Source: Nonomuraea endophytica
Lineage (GTDB): Bacteria > Actinomycetota > Actinomycetes > Streptosporangiales > Streptosporangiaceae
Length of the DNA: 64,000 nucleotides
Direction of reading: 5' to 3'
NCBI RefSeq assembly: GCF_014203235.1
Contig: NZ_JACHIN010000024.1
Location: 1-64,000, forward strand
Shown: positions 23,665 through 31,377 of the stretch, one piece after another
How positions within the stretch are numbered: position 1 is the first letter of the stretch
Layout of the letters: each line of letters starts with the position of its first letter
Notes under the pieces: model-generated
The model's input: only the letters and a program-made list of their open reading frames with translations
What the model was told of the DNA's origin: nothing
Database searches by the model: none
Program-made: the position numbers and the translations under genes

Positions 23665-24508
23665 GGTGGCCGGGCTGATGGGTGGGCTGGGGGTGCTGGT
23701 GGCCGCCGTCGCGCTCAGTGAGAGGAACTGGGCGGGGGTGGCGCGGGGGCTGGTCGTGCAGCGGCGGCGCACGCTTCTGCCCGATCTGCTGCTCATCCGG
23801 CTCGGGGTCGTGACGCTGCCCGTTGTCGCGGTGCTGGCAGCGCTGGTGCTGCCCGTGGGGGAGCGGGCGGTACTGGATCTGGGCGTGGGGATCGTGTGGT
23901 TCAACGCGATGGAGGTCGGCGCCTGGGCGGCGGTGTGGCTGGCCGGGTGGGGGGCGAACTCGGTCTTTCCGCTGGTCGGCGGGTATCGGTTCGTGGCCCA
24001 GGGGCTGGCCTACGAGCTGCCGCACATGTTCGCGCTGATCACGGTGGCGCTGGGGGCGGGTTCGCTGCGGTTCGGGGAGGTGGTGGCGGCTCAGCGGGGG
24101 CTCTGGTTCGTGGTGTGGATGCCGGTGGCGTTCCTCGTGTACGTGATCTCGGCTCTGGCCATGGCGTTCTGGGGGCCGATGGGGGAGCCGGGCGGGGCGG
24201 GTATCGCCGGTGGGGTGACGGCCGAGCTGTCCGGGCCTGATCGGCTGGTGTTTCTCGCGGGGCGGTACGCGCTGCTGGTGGTGGCGGCCGCGGCGGCGGT
24301 GCCGCTGTTCCTGGGCGGTGGGGCCGGGCCCTGGCTGCCCGCGTGGGCGTGGACGGCGGTGAAGACCGTCGCCGTGCTGGCCCTGTTCGCGGGGATCGGG
24401 CGGCGGGTGCCGGCCGTACGGATGGACAGGTTCATGACGTTCGCCTGGATGGTGCTCATCCCGCTGTCCCTGCTGCAACTGCTGGTCGTCGGGATCGTGG
24501 TGATGTGA
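23657..24508 (+). CDS. nuoH: NADH-quinone oxidoreductase subunit H-like
   Basis: A 283-residue eight-helix protein with NuoH character: GWGANSVFPLVGGYRFVAQG followed by LAYELPHMFALI, an AMAFWGPMGEPG loop, and MDRFMTFAWMVLIPLSLL at the C-terminus. In ordinary NuoH these form the quinone tunnel and the junction to the membrane arm. It is shorter and more diverged than standard NuoH. The ATG at 23657 overlaps the previous stop by eight bases. NuoH without NuoB/D Fe-S partners is unusual. Confidence 0.85.
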   Translation: MGEVAGLMGGLGVLVAAVALSERNWAGVARGLVVQRRRTLLPDLLLIRLGVVTLPVVAVLAALVLPVGERAVLDLGVGIVWFNAMEVGAWAAVWLAGWGANSVFPLVGGYRFVAQGLAYELPHMFALITVALGAGSLRFGEVVAAQRGLWFVVWMPVAFLVYVISALAMAFWGPMGEPGGAGIAGGVTAELSGPDRLVFLAGRYALLVVAAAAAVPLFLGGGAGPWLPAWAWTAVKTVAVLALFAGIGRRVPAVRMDRFMTFAWMVLIPLSLLQLLVVGIVVM

Positions 24509-24999
24509 TGGCGTTCTGGATCCTGGCGGTGCTCGCGGTGGCGAGCGGGATCGCGGTGTTCGTGGTGGATTCGATGGCGCGGGCCACGTTCGCGCTGCTG
24601 GCCTCGCTGATCGCGGTGGGTGCGACGTTCCTGCTGATCGACCTGCACTATCTCGGTGCGCTGATCATCCTGATGATGATCATGGAGATGCTGGTGATGG
24701 CGGTCTTCATGATCATGTTCATGATGAACCCGGCGGGGCTCATGCCGATGTCGATGCTGCACAACAAGACGGGCGCGGCGGTCATCTCGGCGGCGGTGTT
24801 CGCGCTGCTGGTGGCCGGGATCTTCCTGACCGACTGGCCGGACCGCAAGGGCGCGCCGCCGCCCGACCCCACCGAGGCGCTCGGCATGTCGATCATGGGG
24901 CCGAAGATGCTGGTCATGATGGTCATCGGGGTCGCGATCCTGGCCACGATGATCTCCACGGTGGTGCTGGCGACGCGGCGGGGCCGTTATGACGCTTGA
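24508..24999 (+). CDS. nuoJ: NADH-quinone oxidoreductase subunit J-like
   Basis: A 163-residue five-helix membrane protein. Helix 3 (HYLGALIILMMIMEMLVMAVFMIMFMM) matches the pi-bulge helix of NuoJ that links the E-channel to the antiporter chain. The start overlaps the nuoH stop by one base (TGATG), and the end overlaps nuoK by 11 bases. The methionine-rich composition of helices 3 and 5 is unusual. Confidence 0.88.
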   Translation: MAFWILAVLAVASGIAVFVVDSMARATFALLASLIAVGATFLLIDLHYLGALIILMMIMEMLVMAVFMIMFMMNPAGLMPMSMLHNKTGAAVISAAVFALLVAGIFLTDWPDRKGAPPPDPTEALGMSIMGPKMLVMMVIGVAILATMISTVVLATRRGRYDA

Positions 25000-25294
25000 G
25001 GGCTTCCTGCTGCTGGCCGCCGCGCTGTTCGCGATCGGCCTGTACGGCGCGCTGTCCCAGCAGTCGATCGTCATGCTCATGATGGGCCTGGAACTCATGA
25101 TCAACGGCCTCATCGTGGCCGGCGGCGCCTTCTGGTACTTCGTGGCACCCCAGACGGCCGACGGCCAGGTCCTCGTGCTCGTCGCGGTCACCGTGATGGC
25201 CCTGGAGATGGCGATGGGCTTCGCCGTGACCACCGCCATCTTCCGCGCCCGCGACGTGGACACCACCGACGGCGCGGAGGACCTCAAGGGATGA
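24989..25294 (+). CDS. nuoK: NADH-quinone oxidoreductase subunit K-like
   Basis: A 101-residue three-helix subunit with the two essential buried glutamates: Glu35 in MMGLELMINGL and Glu73 in VMALEMAMGF, corresponding to E. coli NuoK E36 and E72. These are part of the proton path, so proton translocation capacity seems kept. It overlaps nuoJ by 11 bases and nuoL by four (ATGA). Confidence 0.93.
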   Translation: MTLEGFLLLAAALFAIGLYGALSQQSIVMLMMGLELMINGLIVAGGAFWYFVAPQTADGQVLVLVAVTVMALEMAMGFAVTTAIFRARDVDTTDGAEDLKG

Positions 25295-27057
25295 TCTGGA
25301 TCCTGCCCACCGCCGTCGGCGCCCTGCTCCTCCTGGTACGGCGGGCCCCGCGCGCCACAGCCGTATCCACCGCGGCGGCCACCCTCGCGCTGGCCGTCTG
25401 GGCCGCCGTGACCAGGCCCGCGACGAGCTTCCCGCTGATCTTCACCTCCGGCTTCTCGGTCGACGGCCTGGCGGCCGTGATGGTGGTGACCGTGGCGGCG
25501 GTGGCGCTGGCGGTGCTGGTGTTCGCCACCGGCGAGCTGCGGGAGGCCCGCTTCTACGGCCTCATGCTGATCTTCGTCGGCGCGATGCTCGCGACCGTCA
25601 CCGCGACCGAGCTGACCGTGCTGCTGATGGGGTGGGAAGTGATGGGCGCGATGTCGTACGCGCTCATCGGCTACTGGTGGCGCGACGGCGACCGGGTGAC
25701 CTCGGCGGGGGTCGCGTTCGTGACCACGCGCGCGGGCGACCTCGGGCTATACGTGGCCGCGGGAGCCGCCTTCGCCGCCTTCACCACGGGCGGGACGTCC
25801 GGGCAGGTGCTCGGGCTGGCCGCACTGCCCGAGCTGCCGCAGCCGTGGCGGGACCTGGTGGCGGGCGGGATCGTGCTGGCAGCGCTCGGCAAGTCGGCTC
25901 AGCTGCCGTTCTCGTTCTGGTTGTCGCGGGCCATGGCCGGTCCGAGTCCGGTCTCGGCGTTGCTTCACTCGGCGACGATGGTGGCCGCGGGGGCGTACCT
26001 GCTGCTGAGGGTGGAGCCCCTGCTCGCCGCGACGGGATGGGCCGGACCGCTGGTGGCGTGGGTGGGCGGGCTGACGGCGCTGCTGCTCGGCGGGGTGGCG
26101 CTGGCCCAGCGTGATCTCAAGCAGCTCCTGGCCGCCTCGACGTGCGCGCAGCTCGGGTTCATGGTGATGGGGTCGGTGGCCGGGGGCGCGGCTCATCTGG
26201 TGGCGCACGCGGCGGTGAAGAGCCTGCTGTTCCTGGGCGCGGGCGCGTGGCTGACCGCGCTCGGCACCAAGGACCTGTCCGAGCTGCGCGGGGCGGGCCG
26301 CCGCTACCCGGTGGTGGGGGTGAGCTTCGCCGTGGGCGCGCTGGCGCTGGCCGGGCTGCCGCCGCTGTCGTTGTGGGTGACCAAGGACAGCGTGCTGGCG
26401 GCCGTCCACGACCCCTGGCTGCACGCGGTCGGGCTGGCCGCCGGGGCGCTGTCGGCGGCCTACGCGGGCCGGGCGCTGGTCGCGGTCTGGCGGGGTTCCC
26501 GTTCGGACGGGCGGCCAGCGGAGACGCTCTCCTGGGCGCCGCTGCCGGTCCTTGCCGCGGGCGCGGCGGTGCTGGGCGTCGTCGGGCTGCCCGCGGTCTG
26601 GGCCTGGTGGTCAGGGCTGGTGGGCGATCCTGGCGCCGCGCGGGTGGACGCGGGCTCGCTGGCGCTGTCGGGGGCGCTGGCCGCCGCCGCCGTGCTCACC
26701 GCGCTGGTACGCCTGCCCGAGCCACGCGTGCTGACGGGCTGGCTGGGACTGGAGGCGGCGGCGCGGGCCGTGCTTTGGCGGCCGCTGCTCGCGCTGGCCA
26801 GAGGGGCGGCGTGGTTCGACGACCGGGTGCTCGACGGCGCGGTCGAGGCGGTGCCGAGGCTGGGGATGGCGGCGGCCAGGCTGGCGCGCACGCCGTTCGA
26901 GATGGGCGTGGACGGCGTGGTGCGGGCGGTCGGCGGCGCGGCCATGGGGCTGGGACGGCTGGCCAGGCGCCCGCAGACCGGCCAGGTGCACACCTATCTC
27001 GCCCAGGCGGCCGTCGGGCTGATCATCCTGGCCGTGGCGATCGTGTTGGTGAGGTGA
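25291..27057 (+). CDS. nuoL: NADH-quinone oxidoreductase subunit L-like
   Basis: A 588-residue antiporter-type subunit. It keeps helix-5 Glu in LLMGWEVMGAMSYALIG, the Lys-containing ALGKSAQLPFSFWLSRAMAGP and the LLHSATMVAAGAYLLLR segment of the proton channel, and the QRDLKQLLAASTCAQLGF discontinuous helix. The C-terminal extension (WFDDRVLDGAVEAVPRL, RRPQTGQVHTYL) corresponds to the lateral helix and last helix of NuoL. All charged pump residues that I can check are in place. Confidence 0.93.
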   Translation: MIWILPTAVGALLLLVRRAPRATAVSTAAATLALAVWAAVTRPATSFPLIFTSGFSVDGLAAVMVVTVAAVALAVLVFATGELREARFYGLMLIFVGAMLATVTATELTVLLMGWEVMGAMSYALIGYWWRDGDRVTSAGVAFVTTRAGDLGLYVAAGAAFAAFTTGGTSGQVLGLAALPELPQPWRDLVAGGIVLAALGKSAQLPFSFWLSRAMAGPSPVSALLHSATMVAAGAYLLLRVEPLLAATGWAGPLVAWVGGLTALLLGGVALAQRDLKQLLAASTCAQLGFMVMGSVAGGAAHLVAHAAVKSLLFLGAGAWLTALGTKDLSELRGAGRRYPVVGVSFAVGALALAGLPPLSLWVTKDSVLAAVHDPWLHAVGLAAGALSAAYAGRALVAVWRGSRSDGRPAETLSWAPLPVLAAGAAVLGVVGLPAVWAWWSGLVGDPGAARVDAGSLALSGALAAAAVLTALVRLPEPRVLTGWLGLEAAARAVLWRPLLALARGAAWFDDRVLDGAVEAVPRLGMAAARLARTPFEMGVDGVVRAVGGAAMGLGRLARRPQTGQVHTYLAQAAVGLIILAVAIVLVR

Positions 27058-27060
27058 GCG

Positions 27061-28503
27061 GTGCTCGACCTGGTGATCTTCCTGCCCCTGCTGGCGGCGG
27101 CCCTGCTGGCGGTGCCCGGGGTCAGTGCCCGCTGGGTGTGGCTGGGCGCCACCGCCGTGGACCTGGCGCTGGTCGTGGCCATGTGGCTGGGCTACGACGG
27201 CGGCATCGGCTACGAGACCCGGCTGCGCTGGATCCCGTCGGTCGGCGCGGGCTACCACGTCGGCGTGGACGGGCTGTCGCTGCCGCTGATCGCGATGACG
27301 GCGGTGCTGTTCCTGCTGTGCGCCGTCTACTCGTGGCGCGAGACGCGGCGGCCGAGGTCGTACGCGGCGCTGTTCCTGTTCCTGCAGACCGTCTCCATCG
27401 GCCTGTTCGCCGCGCTCGACCTGCTGGTCTTCTTCGTCTTCTTCGACCTGTCGATCGTCGGCATGTACTTCGTGATCGCCGGCTGGGGGCACGGCGACCG
27501 GGCCAGATCGGCGCTGAAGTTCTTCCTGTACACCTTTCTCGGCTCGCTGGCGCTGCTGCTCGGCTTCATCGGCCTCTACCTGGGCGGCGGCACGTTCGAC
27601 ATGGTCGAGCTGATCGCCGAGCCGCCCGTGGTCCCCGCGGTGGTGCTGCTGGCGATCGGGGTGGGGCTGGCGGTCAAGACGCCGACGGTGCCGTTCCACA
27701 CGTGGCTGCCGCCCGCGCACACCGACGCCCCCGCCGCGGGCTCGGCGATCCTCGCCGGCGTGCTGCTCAAGATGGGCACGTACGGCTTCGCCAGGATCGC
27801 GATGCCGATGCTGCCGGAGGCGTGGCGCGCGTACGCCTGGGTGATCATCGCGGTGGGCGTGGCCAGCGTGCTCTACGGCGCGCTGGTCGCCCTCGCCCAG
27901 GACGACCTCAAGCGCCTGATCGCCTACACCTCGGTCAACCACATGGGCTACATCGTGCTGGCGCTCGGCGCGGCCGGGCTGGCCCCGGGCGCCGGGCGGG
28001 CCAGAGAGCTCGCGGTCAGCGGCGCGGTCACCCAGATGGTCAGCCACGGGCTGATCACCGGAGCGCTGTTCCTGCTGACCGGCGTGCTCTGGGATCGGGC
28101 CAGAAGCTATGACATCGGCAGATACGGGGGGATCGCCGGGACCGCCCCGGTGTTCACCGCGATGGTGGCGGTCGCCGCCTTCGCCTCGCTCGGCCTGCCC
28201 GGCCTGTCGGGCTTCATCGCGGAGTTCCAGATCTTCACCGGCGTGATCGGGGCGGGCGCGGTCGTGGCCGGGGTGCTCGCCATCCTCGGCATCCTGATCA
28301 CCGCCGCGCTGCTGCTGCGCGTCTTCCACCGCGCCTTCCTCGGCGCGCCGGGCGAGCTGCAGGTCTCCGACGTACGGCCGCGCGAGCTGATGGCCGTCGC
28401 GCCGCTCCTGGTGTTGTCCCTGGTCATCGGCCTGGCTCCGCGCTGGCTGCTGGACCTGGTCGAACCGTTCTCCGCCGCGCTGGTGAGCCTGGTGAGCCGA
28501 TGA
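27061..28503 (+). CDS. nuoM: NADH-quinone oxidoreductase subunit M-like
   Basis: A 480-residue antiporter-type subunit. Typical NuoM elements are VGVDGLSLPLIAMTAVLF, FFDLSIVGMYFVIAGWG, AVKTPTVPFHTWLPPAHTDA and GSAILAGVLLKMGTYGFAR, and DDLKRLIAYTSVNHMGYIVL. GTG 27061 starts four bases after the nuoL stop. It overlaps nuoN by four bases. Confidence 0.93.
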   Translation: MLDLVIFLPLLAAALLAVPGVSARWVWLGATAVDLALVVAMWLGYDGGIGYETRLRWIPSVGAGYHVGVDGLSLPLIAMTAVLFLLCAVYSWRETRRPRSYAALFLFLQTVSIGLFAALDLLVFFVFFDLSIVGMYFVIAGWGHGDRARSALKFFLYTFLGSLALLLGFIGLYLGGGTFDMVELIAEPPVVPAVVLLAIGVGLAVKTPTVPFHTWLPPAHTDAPAAGSAILAGVLLKMGTYGFARIAMPMLPEAWRAYAWVIIAVGVASVLYGALVALAQDDLKRLIAYTSVNHMGYIVLALGAAGLAPGAGRARELAVSGAVTQMVSHGLITGALFLLTGVLWDRARSYDIGRYGGIAGTAPVFTAMVAVAAFASLGLPGLSGFIAEFQIFTGVIGAGAVVAGVLAILGILITAALLLRVFHRAFLGAPGELQVSDVRPRELMAVAPLLVLSLVIGLAPRWLLDLVEPFSAALVSLVSR

Positions 28504-29858
28504 CCGGCATGGCGGAGAACCCGCTCGACCTGCTCCCCGAGCTGCTCATCCTGGCCGGGGCGGTGCTCGGCCTGCTGACCGGCCTGTTCGTGCCGCGCGA
28601 ACGGCAGGGCGTCGTGGCCTGGATCTGCGCCGCGGCCCTGGCCGGCTCGCTGGCCGCGACGCTGGCCGTCATCGGCCGCCCTGATGTGATGGCGTTCGAG
28701 TCGTTCGCCGTCGACCTGCCCACGAACGTCGCCCGCCTCACCGTCGCCGCCACCACCCTGCTCGTGCTCCCCCTGGCCAGGTCGTGGGCCCCCGGCGACC
28801 GGCGGGAGAGCGAGGTGTACACGCTGGTCATGCTGGCCGCGCTCGGCGCGCTGGTGCTGGCGGGGGCCGACGATCTGCTGGTGCTCGTGGCGGCGTACCT
28901 GCTGGCGAGCATTCCCGCCTACGCGCTCACCGGCTTCGCCAAGGACGCCGCCGGCACCGAGGCCGCGCTGAAGTACTACCTGCTCGGCGCCTTCCTCGGC
29001 GTGCTCATGCTGGCCGGCGTCACCCTCGTCTACGGTACGGCCGGCGTCACCGCCTACCCCGATCTGGACCGCGCCGCCCCCGGCGTGGCCGTGGTGCTGC
29101 TGCTGGCCGGGCTGCTGGTCAAGGCGGGCGGCGTACCTGGCCATTTCTGGGTGCCGGACGCGGCCGAGGGCGCCTCCAGGCCGGTGGCGGCGTTCCTGAC
29201 CACGGTGCCCAAGGCGGGCGCGTTCGTGGCGTTGTACCGGCTGGCCCAGGACGTCTTCGACCAGCCCATGCTGCCGGCGGTCCTGGCGGCGGTGACGATG
29301 ACGCTGGGCAACCTGGCCGCCTTCGCGCAGGACAACGTGCGCCGCCTGCTGGCGTACTCGACCGTGAGCCAGGCCGGGTACCTGCTGGTGCCGGTGGCGA
29401 TGGCGGGCCGCGGCGACCTGGCGGAGCCGGCGCTGCTGTTCTACGTGGCCGCCTACGCGGTGACGAACCTGGGCGCGTTCGCGGTCGTCGCGGCGGCCGG
29501 GACCGACCGGCTGTCCGGGTACGCCGGACTGGCGAGGAGGTCACCCCTGCTGGCGTTCTCGCTGGTGGTCTGCCTGCTGGGGCTGGTGGGCACGCCGCCG
29601 ACGGCGGTGTTCGTCGGCAAGGTGCTGGTGTTCGCGGCGGCCTGGCAGGGCGGCTACGCCTGGCTGGCGGTGGTGGCGGCGGTCAACACGGTGGCGAGCC
29701 TGTTCTACTACCTGCGCTGGATCCGGCCGCTTTACGCGGAGGGGGAGGGTGAGCCGGTGGGCAACGGGTGGGTGGCCTGCGTCTGCGCCGCGGTCTCGCT
29801 GGTGCTGGGAATAGCCAGTGGAGCCGTCTTGCTTATACCCTCAGGGGGTATCAACTGA
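28500..29858 (+). CDS. nuoN: NADH-quinone oxidoreductase subunit N-like
   Basis: A 452-residue antiporter-type subunit that closes the cluster. NuoN features include DDLLVLVAAYLLASIPAYALTG, EAALKYYLLGAFLGVLMLAG, KAGGVPGHFWVPDAAEGA, and QDNVRRLLAYSTVSQAGYLL. The ATG overlaps the nuoM stop (ATGA). Its last codons (IPSGGIN) coincide with a perfect CsoR-like palindrome that serves the next gene. Confidence 0.93.
   Translation: MTGMAENPLDLLPELLILAGAVLGLLTGLFVPRERQGVVAWICAAALAGSLAATLAVIGRPDVMAFESFAVDLPTNVARLTVAATTLLVLPLARSWAPGDRRESEVYTLVMLAALGALVLAGADDLLVLVAAYLLASIPAYALTGFAKDAAGTEAALKYYLLGAFLGVLMLAGVTLVYGTAGVTAYPDLDRAAPGVAVVLLLAGLLVKAGGVPGHFWVPDAAEGASRPVAAFLTTVPKAGAFVALYRLAQDVFDQPMLPAVLAAVTMTLGNLAAFAQDNVRRLLAYSTVSQAGYLLVPVAMAGRGDLAEPALLFYVAAYAVTNLGAFAVVAAAGTDRLSGYAGLARRSPLLAFSLVVCLLGLVGTPPTAVFVGKVLVFAAAWQGGYAWLAVVAAVNTVASLFYYLRWIRPLYAEGEGEPVGNGWVACVCAAVSLVLGIASGAVLLIPSGGIN
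29835..29851. promoter_or_regulatory. Predicted CsoR operator of the AhpD-like gene
   Basis: Third perfect ATACCC-N5-GGGTAT palindrome in the window. It is embedded in the final codons of nuoN and lies 17 bases before the AhpD-like start codon, so the downstream gene probably has its own copper-responsive promoter within nuoN. Confidence 0.78.
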
Positions 29859-29867
29859 GGAGGAAGC

Positions 29868-30401
29868 ATGCGACGCCTGAACGCTCTGGAGCCCGAGCAG
29901 GCCCCGGCCAGGTCCCGTGACCTGCTGAACGAGATCATCGAACGGCGCGGCTCGGCGGGCGAGATGGTCGCCACCATGGCCCACTCCCCGGCGCTGCTGG
30001 AGGGCTATCTCGCCTTTTCGCGGGCCATGAAACGGGTGAAGATCCCCCGGCCGCTGTCGGAGAAGATCTCGCTGGCCGTACAGGAGTGGATCGGTTGCGC
30101 GATGTGCAAGCAGGCGCACGAGCGGGCGGCGCTCGCGGCCGGGCTGAGCGAGAGCGACGTGGCACTCGCCCGCCAGGGGACCTCGACCGACGCGCGCGAG
30201 GCGGCGCTCATCGGCGTGGCCGTGCGGGTGCTGGCCGAGCCGGGCTCGCTCACCGACGAGGACCTCGCCGAACTGCGCGCGCACGGCTGGAGTGACCGGA
30301 TCATCGCCGAGGTCGTCGGCCTGGTCTCGCTGAACCTGCTGACCGGCGCGTTCAACCTGCTGACGGGGATCGAGCCGAAAGCAGAGACCGCAGCGACGTG
30401 A
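29868..30401 (+). CDS. AhpD/carboxymuconolactone-decarboxylase-like protein
   Basis: A 177-residue CMD-family protein with the AhpD-type redox motif CAMCKQAH (Cys77, Cys80, His84). Members reduce peroxides or peroxiredoxins via the cysteine pair. GAGGAGG lies just before ATG 29868. A CsoR-like site overlaps the promoter, suggesting that copper-generated peroxide is the signal context. The 3' end overlaps the convergent TetR gene by 50 bases, so antisense effects are possible. Confidence 0.87.
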   Translation: MRRLNALEPEQAPARSRDLLNEIIERRGSAGEMVATMAHSPALLEGYLAFSRAMKRVKIPRPLSEKISLAVQEWIGCAMCKQAHERAALAAGLSESDVALARQGTSTDAREAALIGVAVRVLAEPGSLTDEDLAELRAHGWSDRIIAEVVGLVSLNLLTGAFNLLTGIEPKAETAAT

Positions 30402-30927
30402 CGAGCACGCCGCCCGCCTCCCCGCCGACGAGGCGGGCGGCCTCCACCTCCTGCGCCGCCGTGTGCAGCAGCGCGAAGAACGAGCTGACCTGCCACGACA
30501 CCGGCACGTCCGTGCGGAAGTCGCCGCTTTCGCGACCGCGCTCGATGAGCCCCTCGACCCGCTTGAGCGGCTCGGCGTGCCGTTCGCGGATGCGCTCGGT
30601 GGGCAGCGTGCGGTCGGCGGCGATGAACAGGCGGCTGTGCCGGTTGAGTATCTCCCAGGACGAGCTCACCAGCCGGGCGAGCGCGTCGGGGGCGGGCAGC
30701 GTGGCCAGTTCCGGGTCGTCCAGCGCCTGGTCCGCCTCGGCGATCGCGCGGGTCAGCACCGCGGCCACCAGGTCCTCGCGTGATGGGAAATGCCCATAAA
30801 GCGTGACCCTGCCGACGCCCGCGGCCTTCGCCACCTCCGCCACGCTCGCACCGGGATCGCCGCTCAGCAGGCGTTGTCCGGCGGCGAGGATGGCTTCGAT
30901 GTTGCGTTCGGCGTCGGCGCGGACCAT
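30352..30927 (-). CDS. TetR family regulator
   Basis: A 191-residue repressor-type protein. The N-terminal HTH reads ASVAEVAKAAGVGRVTLYGHFPSREDLVAAVL (typical TetR helix 2-3 and YxHF motif), and the C-terminal ligand domain is unassigned. It is convergent with the AhpD-like gene (50-base overlap). Its target is not evident; a small minus-strand frame upstream could be cotranscribed. Confidence 0.85.
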   Translation of the reverse strand: MVRADAERNIEAILAAGQRLLSGDPGASVAEVAKAAGVGRVTLYGHFPSREDLVAAVLTRAIAEADQALDDPELATLPAPDALARLVSSSWEILNRHSRLFIAADRTLPTERIRERHAEPLKRVEGLIERGRESGDFRTDVPVSWQVSSFFALLHTAAQEVEAARLVGGEAGGVLVTSLRSLLSARSPSAG

Positions 30928-30936
30928 GGCACGACC

Positions 30937-31230
30937 CTAACCTCTGGCCCGTCCCCGCCGGCAGCGCCGCCGGAAAACCGTCATCCAGCCCGCCAGGCCA
31001 TCCCGTCCGGCCCGCACGGCGGGCGCCACCACAGAACAGCCCGGGAACGCCTGCGCACGCGGCAGCTCAACCACGACCAGGACCGGCTGGAGGCAGAGCG
31101 GCACCGCCACCGTGGCCATCGCGCCCACCTTCAGGACCCGCCCAGGTCCCAGGGGTCGCGGGTTCGGGGCTCGGGAAGGGGCGCGCGGGGGATGGAGGGT
31201 GTCGCAGACTGGGCAGGACGACAGCTCCAT
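30937..31230 (-). CDS. Possible small hypothetical protein
   Basis: A 97-residue frame with high third-position GC begins MELSSCPVCDTLH, giving a CxxC pair, and carries one hydrophobic stretch (VAVPLCLQPVLVVVEL). It lies 9 bases upstream of TetR on the same strand. There is no recognisable family and no strong ribosome-binding site. It may be a shadow of non-coding sequence; the rest of the 450-base spacer (30928-31377) holds only the palindrome at 31321. Confidence 0.3.
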   Translation of the reverse strand: MELSSCPVCDTLHPPRAPSRAPNPRPLGPGRVLKVGAMATVAVPLCLQPVLVVVELPRAQAFPGCSVVAPAVRAGRDGLAGWMTVFRRRCRRGRARG

Positions 31231-31320
31231 AAGCGGGAAACTCGCGCTATGTCGGGATTCCTGGCGACCTTGCCGTAATTTTCGCGAAATGTCTGTAGAT
31301 CAGGTCAACGTGGCTGATCT

Positions 31321-31334
31321 TGACAACGTTGTCA
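31321..31334. promoter_or_regulatory. LacI-type operator palindrome before beta-mannosidase
   Basis: A perfect 14-base palindrome TGACAACGTTGTCA lies 44 bases upstream of the beta-mannosidase start. Its central CG and ACAACGTTGT core match operators of LacI/GalR-family sugar repressors. No LacI gene lies in the window. Confidence 0.65.
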
Positions 31335-31377
31335 CGTCCGCCCTAGCGTCAACCCGGCCCCCACCAGTGGAGACGAC

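Noticed and set aside
26142..28112. 656-codon plus-strand frame across nuoL/nuoM
   Set aside because: Gly/Arg/Ala-rich shadow; NuoL and NuoM motifs lie in other frames.
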